In this document: piece by piece, positions 60,906 through 64,000 of the stretch | Numbering within the stretch: position 1 is the stretch's first letter | Layout of the letters: every line of letters begins with the position of its first letter | Origin: Paenibacillus sp. RUD330 | GTDB taxonomy: Bacteria > Bacillota > Bacilli > Paenibacillales > Paenibacillaceae | Assembly (NCBI RefSeq): GCF_002243345.2 | Contig: NZ_CP022655.2 | Location: 3,908,501-3,972,500 of the forward strand | Reading direction: 5' to 3' | Length of the DNA: 64,000 nucleotides | Translations under genes and position numbers: made by a program | Notes under the pieces: generated by a model | What the model was told of the DNA's origin: nothing | What the model saw: the letters and a program-made list of their open reading frames with translations, nothing else | The model's database searches: none

Positions 60906-62108
60906 ATCGCGATCGAGGTAAGCATCATCATGCCGACCCACAACCGCTATCCGCTTAATCTGCTTACGCTGCATTCTCTCGAAGCGCAGACGTACGACCT
61001 GTCCAAGGTCGAGGTCATCATGATCGACGACGCTTCGGACGACGAGACGCCCGGCATCGCCTCCGGCCGCTCTTTCCCGTTTCAATTCCGGTACTACCGC
61101 ATGACGACGAACATCGGCCGGCCCCGAGCCCGGAATATGGGCATCCATGCGTCGCGCGGACAGCATCTTATTTTTCTCGATGCGGAGATCATCGTGCCTC
61201 CGGGATTCATCGAAGCCCATATGAGCCTTCACAGGCAGCATAGCCGCCTCATCGCGGGGGGACTGTATGCGGTCCGCAAAACCTACACCCGGCTGGATCC
61301 GCAGCTGTCCCCCGCCCAGCTGCAGCAGGCGGAGGAGCTCATCGTCCGCCATCCGGACCTGTACGGCAGGTGGCTGCGCACCCGGATGCTTCCCGATCCG
61401 CCGGCGCTTTTCGCGCGCGAAGACATCCTGCAGGGACGGTATCTCGACATGACGGCGGAAAATCCGCATGGGAACTATTTCATGAAGAACGTGCTCGGCC
61501 TGTACGGAGATTGGTTCCGCGGCTTCCATCTGCCCTGGATCATGGCCGGGACGGGAAATCTCTCGATGGAGAGGGCTGCCTTCGAGGTTCACGGCCTGTT
61601 CGAGGAGTACGAGGGCTGGGGAGCGGACGATATCGAGATGGGCTACCGCCTGTTCATGAACGGATACCGCTTCGTCCATCTGAGCTCCGTCCCGACCTAT
61701 CACCAGGAGCATCCGCTCCAGACGTCCATCGGGCAGGAGGGCAAGATCAATTTCTACTTGTTCCAGCAAAAATACCGGACGGTAAGCATGCTTGCCCTGC
61801 TGCTCGCCCATCCTCCGATCGCGATGTCCTACCAGGACGTCAGCAGCGTGCTGGATGATATCTATGCCCTCGGCCGGAACGAGTCCGAGCGCCCCTACTC
61901 CCATCTGACCAGCTCCTTCAGGGCGATGCTGGAATCCGTCGGACGCCTGACGCGGTACGATCAGCCCGTGCGGAATTTGATCGGGGAATGCGGCTTCCTC
62001 GTTCCGAGCGCGGAGGAGAAGCTGTTTTTCGAGGAGAAGCGGGCTCTCGAGGCTTTGGGAAAGCATCCGCATCTATGCCGAGCCCTGGATCGGCTGCTGT
62101 CGCTATGA
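60906..62108 (+). CDS. Glycosyltransferase family 2 with C-terminal extension; probable ATC start
   Basis: A GT2 enzyme of about 400 residues. Motifs: V-S-I-I-M-P-T-H-N-R, I-M-I-D-D-A-S-D-D-E-T and F-L-D-A-E-I (D-x-E in place of D-x-D), and the acceptor-site motif G-W-G-A-D-D-I-E-M-G-Y-R-L typical of chondroitin synthase-like enzymes. No ATG, GTG or TTG exists in frame upstream of ATG 60930, which would remove the first beta strand (IEVSIIM). ATC at 60906, 8 to 9 nt after AAAGGAGG, restores it. The fallback is ATG 60930 with a weak GAGGT box. Confidence 0.85.
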   Translation: MAIEVSIIMPTHNRYPLNLLTLHSLEAQTYDLSKVEVIMIDDASDDETPGIASGRSFPFQFRYYRMTTNIGRPRARNMGIHASRGQHLIFLDAEIIVPPGFIEAHMSLHRQHSRLIAGGLYAVRKTYTRLDPQLSPAQLQQAEELIVRHPDLYGRWLRTRMLPDPPALFAREDILQGRYLDMTAENPHGNYFMKNVLGLYGDWFRGFHLPWIMAGTGNLSMERAAFEVHGLFEEYEGWGADDIEMGYRLFMNGYRFVHLSSVPTYHQEHPLQTSIGQEGKINFYLFQQKYRTVSMLALLLAHPPIAMSYQDVSSVLDDIYALGRNESERPYSHLTSSFRAMLESVGRLTRYDQPVRNLIGECGFLVPSAEEKLFFEEKRALEALGKHPHLCRALDRLLSL

Positions 62109-62161
62109 ATGCCCACCCGGATGCCGCTGCCCGCTGGCTCGCGGCTCCGTCCGCATGGCCT

Positions 62162-62209
62162 GGAAAAAAGGCCGTTCCCCTCTGGAAGCGGGAACGGCCT
62201 TTTTCAAGA
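62162..62209. terminator. Bidirectional terminator between glycosyltransferase and dnaE
   Basis: AAAAAAGGCCGTTCCC and GGGAACGGCCTTTTTC form a long stem with A and T runs on both sides. Confidence 0.85.
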
Positions 62210-62250
62210 GACGCAGGAAGGCGCCGGTGCAGACCGGCCAGGGACGGCTG

Positions 62251-64000
62251 TCATTTGACGACGGCGGAGCCTCGGCCGAGCAAGCCTTCGATTCCGCCCA
62301 TGAGCTCGGGAGAAGGCTTGACCTTGTAACGCTCGCTGAGCGCGATCGTCCTGCCCTCGCTCTCGTAGAAAAGTACGGTCCCAAGCGGACCCGGATGGTC
62401 GGCCAGCAGCGCCTTGAGGCGCTCCAGGACGGCGGGATGCTCCCGGTACGCCGCGATTTTGATGTACAGCCGCTGAGCCCCGCGAGGGGCGGTTGTACGT
62501 CGGGGAGCGGCTCCGCCGGGAGCGGCTGCGCCGGGAGCGGCTGCGCCGGGAGCGGCTGCGCCGGGAGCGGCTCCGCCGGCAGCGGCTGCGCCGGGAGCGG
62601 CTCCGCCGGGAGCGGCTGCGCCGGGAGCGGCTGCGCGAGGAGCGGCTCCGCCGGAGCGGCTCCGCCGGGAGCGGCTCCGCCGGCAGCGGCTGCGCGAGGA
62701 GCGGCTCCGCCGGCAGCGGCTGCGCGAGGAGCGGCTCCGCCGGCAGCGGCTCCGCCGCGCGCCGGAGCGGAGCCGGGCGCAGCCCCGGCCGCCTGCGGCG
62801 CGGCCGCGCGCGCGCGCTGCGGGCGCGCGCCTGGCGGCGCGGGGCGACCCCGGCGGCGAAGCCGGGATCGCCCGGGTCAAGGGGGACGAGGTCATCGACG
62901 ATGAGCTTGAAGTCCTCGTCCCCCTGCTGCACGGCGGCCTGCATGATGACCAGGCTGCCGGCTTCGAGCTTGGCCCCGAAGCGGGACCATGCCGTAGGGA
63001 ACAGCACCGCCTCGGCGCGCACGATGCGGTCCTCCGCCTCCGCGAAAGCCATCTGCTGGCCCTTGCGGGTGCGCAGCTGCTTCAGCGACACGACGCGCAC
63101 GGCGGCGACGCAGGACGATCCATCCGGCGCCTCGGCCAGGTCGACCAGACGGTCGAGCTCCAGCCCGTCGAGAACATGCTCGACGGCGTCGAGCGGATGG
63201 CCGGTCAAGTACAGGCCGAGCAGCTCCCGCTCCAGCTCCAGCTGCTGCGCGGCGGAATAGGGCTGCACGGCCGGCAGCTCCACGTCCCAGTTCTGCACTT
63301 CCTCGAAGCCGAACAGCTCGATCTGCAGCTCCTCGCGCTCCTTGCGCCACTTCTGCGCCGTCTCCACCGACTCGTCGAGCGCCGCGAGCTGCTGCGCCCG
63401 GTGGCCGGGCATCGATTCCAGAGCGCCGGAGCCGATCAGGCATTCCAGGACGCGCTTGTTCACGACGCGCAGGTCGACGCGCCGGCACAGGTCGATGAGG
63501 CTCGCGAAGGGGCGCTCCTTCCGTTCCCGCAGGATGGACTCGATCGCCTGGGTGCCGACGTTCTTGATCGAAGCAAGGCCGAAGCGGACCGCTCCGCCGT
63601 CCGGCGCGAAGGTGACTCCGCTATGGTTGACGTCAGGGGGCAGCACGGGGATGCCCATCCGCCGGCATTCGTCGATATACTCTCCGGTCTTGCGCTGGTT
63701 GCCCGTCACGGATGCCAGCATCGAGGCCATGAAGGCGACCGGATGATGGCGCTTGAGCCAGGCCGTCTGGAACGCCAGCACGCCGTAAGCCGCCGCATGG
63801 GCCCGCGGGAAGCCGTAGTCGGCGAAGCGCAGGATCATGTCGTAGACCCGGTCCGCCTCCTCTTCGAGATAGCCTTGGCCGAGGCTGCCTCTGACGAAGG
63901 CCGCTCTCTGCTCATCGAGAATCTCGCGCTTCTTCTTGGAGACGGCCCGCCGCAGCAGGTCGGACTCCCCCAGCGAGAAGCCGGCCATCGAAGAGGCGAT
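62251..64000 (-). CDS. dnaE: DNA polymerase III alpha subunit DnaE, 3' part; reading frame broken in a repeat
   Basis: The C-terminal half of DnaE, continuing beyond the right edge. In frame from 64000: the end of the finger domain ([20 protein letters not shown]), the helix-hairpin-helix [16 protein letters not shown] and the OB-fold region up to about 62885 ([12 protein letters not shown]-like segment [12 protein letters not shown]). The genuine C-terminus ([20 protein letters not shown] to a stop at 62251) is in another frame. As the bases stand, the frame of the first part continues through a GC-rich repeat to a stop at 62204 with an Arg/Ser-rich tail. At least two indels, or sequencing errors, must separate them. 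Confidence 0.85.
62506..62759. repeat. GC-rich 15-bp minisatellite in dnaE
   Basis: About 17 head-to-tail copies of AGCGGCTGCGCCGGG and close variants. From 62521 each copy has exactly 15 bp except one of 14 bp at 62641..62654 (AGCGGCTCCGCCGG). All 15-bp copies keep reading frame; the 14-bp copy shifts it. In the frame that joins to the genuine C-terminus the repeat codes for Ala/Pro/Gly. Confidence 0.9.

Noticed and set aside
62155-63260. Long plus-strand frames rich in Gly/Ser/Ala or Arg across dnaE
   Set aside because: They come from reading the GC-rich minisatellite antisense to dnaE.

Overview
The window looks like a stretch of chromosome from a GC-rich, endospore-forming member of the Paenibacillaceae, most likely Paenibacillus. 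The evidence is B. subtilis-like gene sets (gerM-rph-rdgB, a gerKABC-type operon, citZ-icd-mdh, accD-accA plus pyk with a C-terminal phosphohistidine domain, fni, a DeoR close to the B. subtilis protein) in a high-GC background. No database search was run; all family calls are by eye.

Region 1 (1..18926) is the right-hand part of a cos-type, HK97-like siphophage prophage; its tail and lysis genes lie off the left edge. On the minus strand, in order of transcription, it carries a Cro-like regulator, small early genes, a PcfK/AcrIIA9-like protein with PcfJ, a DUF3102 coiled-coil protein, a replication module (initiator with internal iterons, G39P-like loader, DnaB), an ArpU-like late regulator and a hairpin terminator. 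Then come a small Cys-rich protein, a short tyrosine recombinase, HNH nuclease, small and large terminase, portal, prohead protease, capsid and neck genes. On the plus strand the AT-rich lysogeny module holds repressor, ImmA-type peptidase and integrase. The divergent promoters between the two HTH genes share near-palindromic operators (core TCTACTTAAAGTAGA).

Region 2 (19 to 35.9 kb) is chromosome: a small EamA transporter, deoR, a YihY/BrkB membrane protein, a decayed GyrI-like fragment, two unknown proteins, asparagine synthetase, an 830-bp repeat-rich stretch, gerM-rph-rdgB, a PgpA-type phosphatase, a cupin, an MBL-fold hydrolase, a gerKABC-type germination operon with 4-bp overlaps, and fni.

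Region 3 (36 to 45.6 kb) has nagB-nagA with a clear promoter and paired repeat operators, a convergent kinase-DeoR pair, a small membrane protein, recQ, an FGGY sugar kinase and an unknown protein. Region 4 (45.6 to 64 kb) is central metabolism: citZ, icd and mdh behind a promoter with a CcpC-type dyad; ppx and convergent ppk; fxsA with a thioesterase; pyk; accD-accA; a second PgpA paralogue; two glycosyltransferases; and the 3' half of dnaE.

The most notable observations are a dnaE reading frame broken inside a 15-bp GC-rich minisatellite with one 14-bp unit; tandem duplication of the 3' end of rdgB; two genes (portal, second glycosyltransferase) whose best start by ribosome-binding site and protein fold is ATC; iterons inside the phage initiator gene; a PcfJ plus AcrIIA9-like pair; and the absence of pfkA between accA and pyk.
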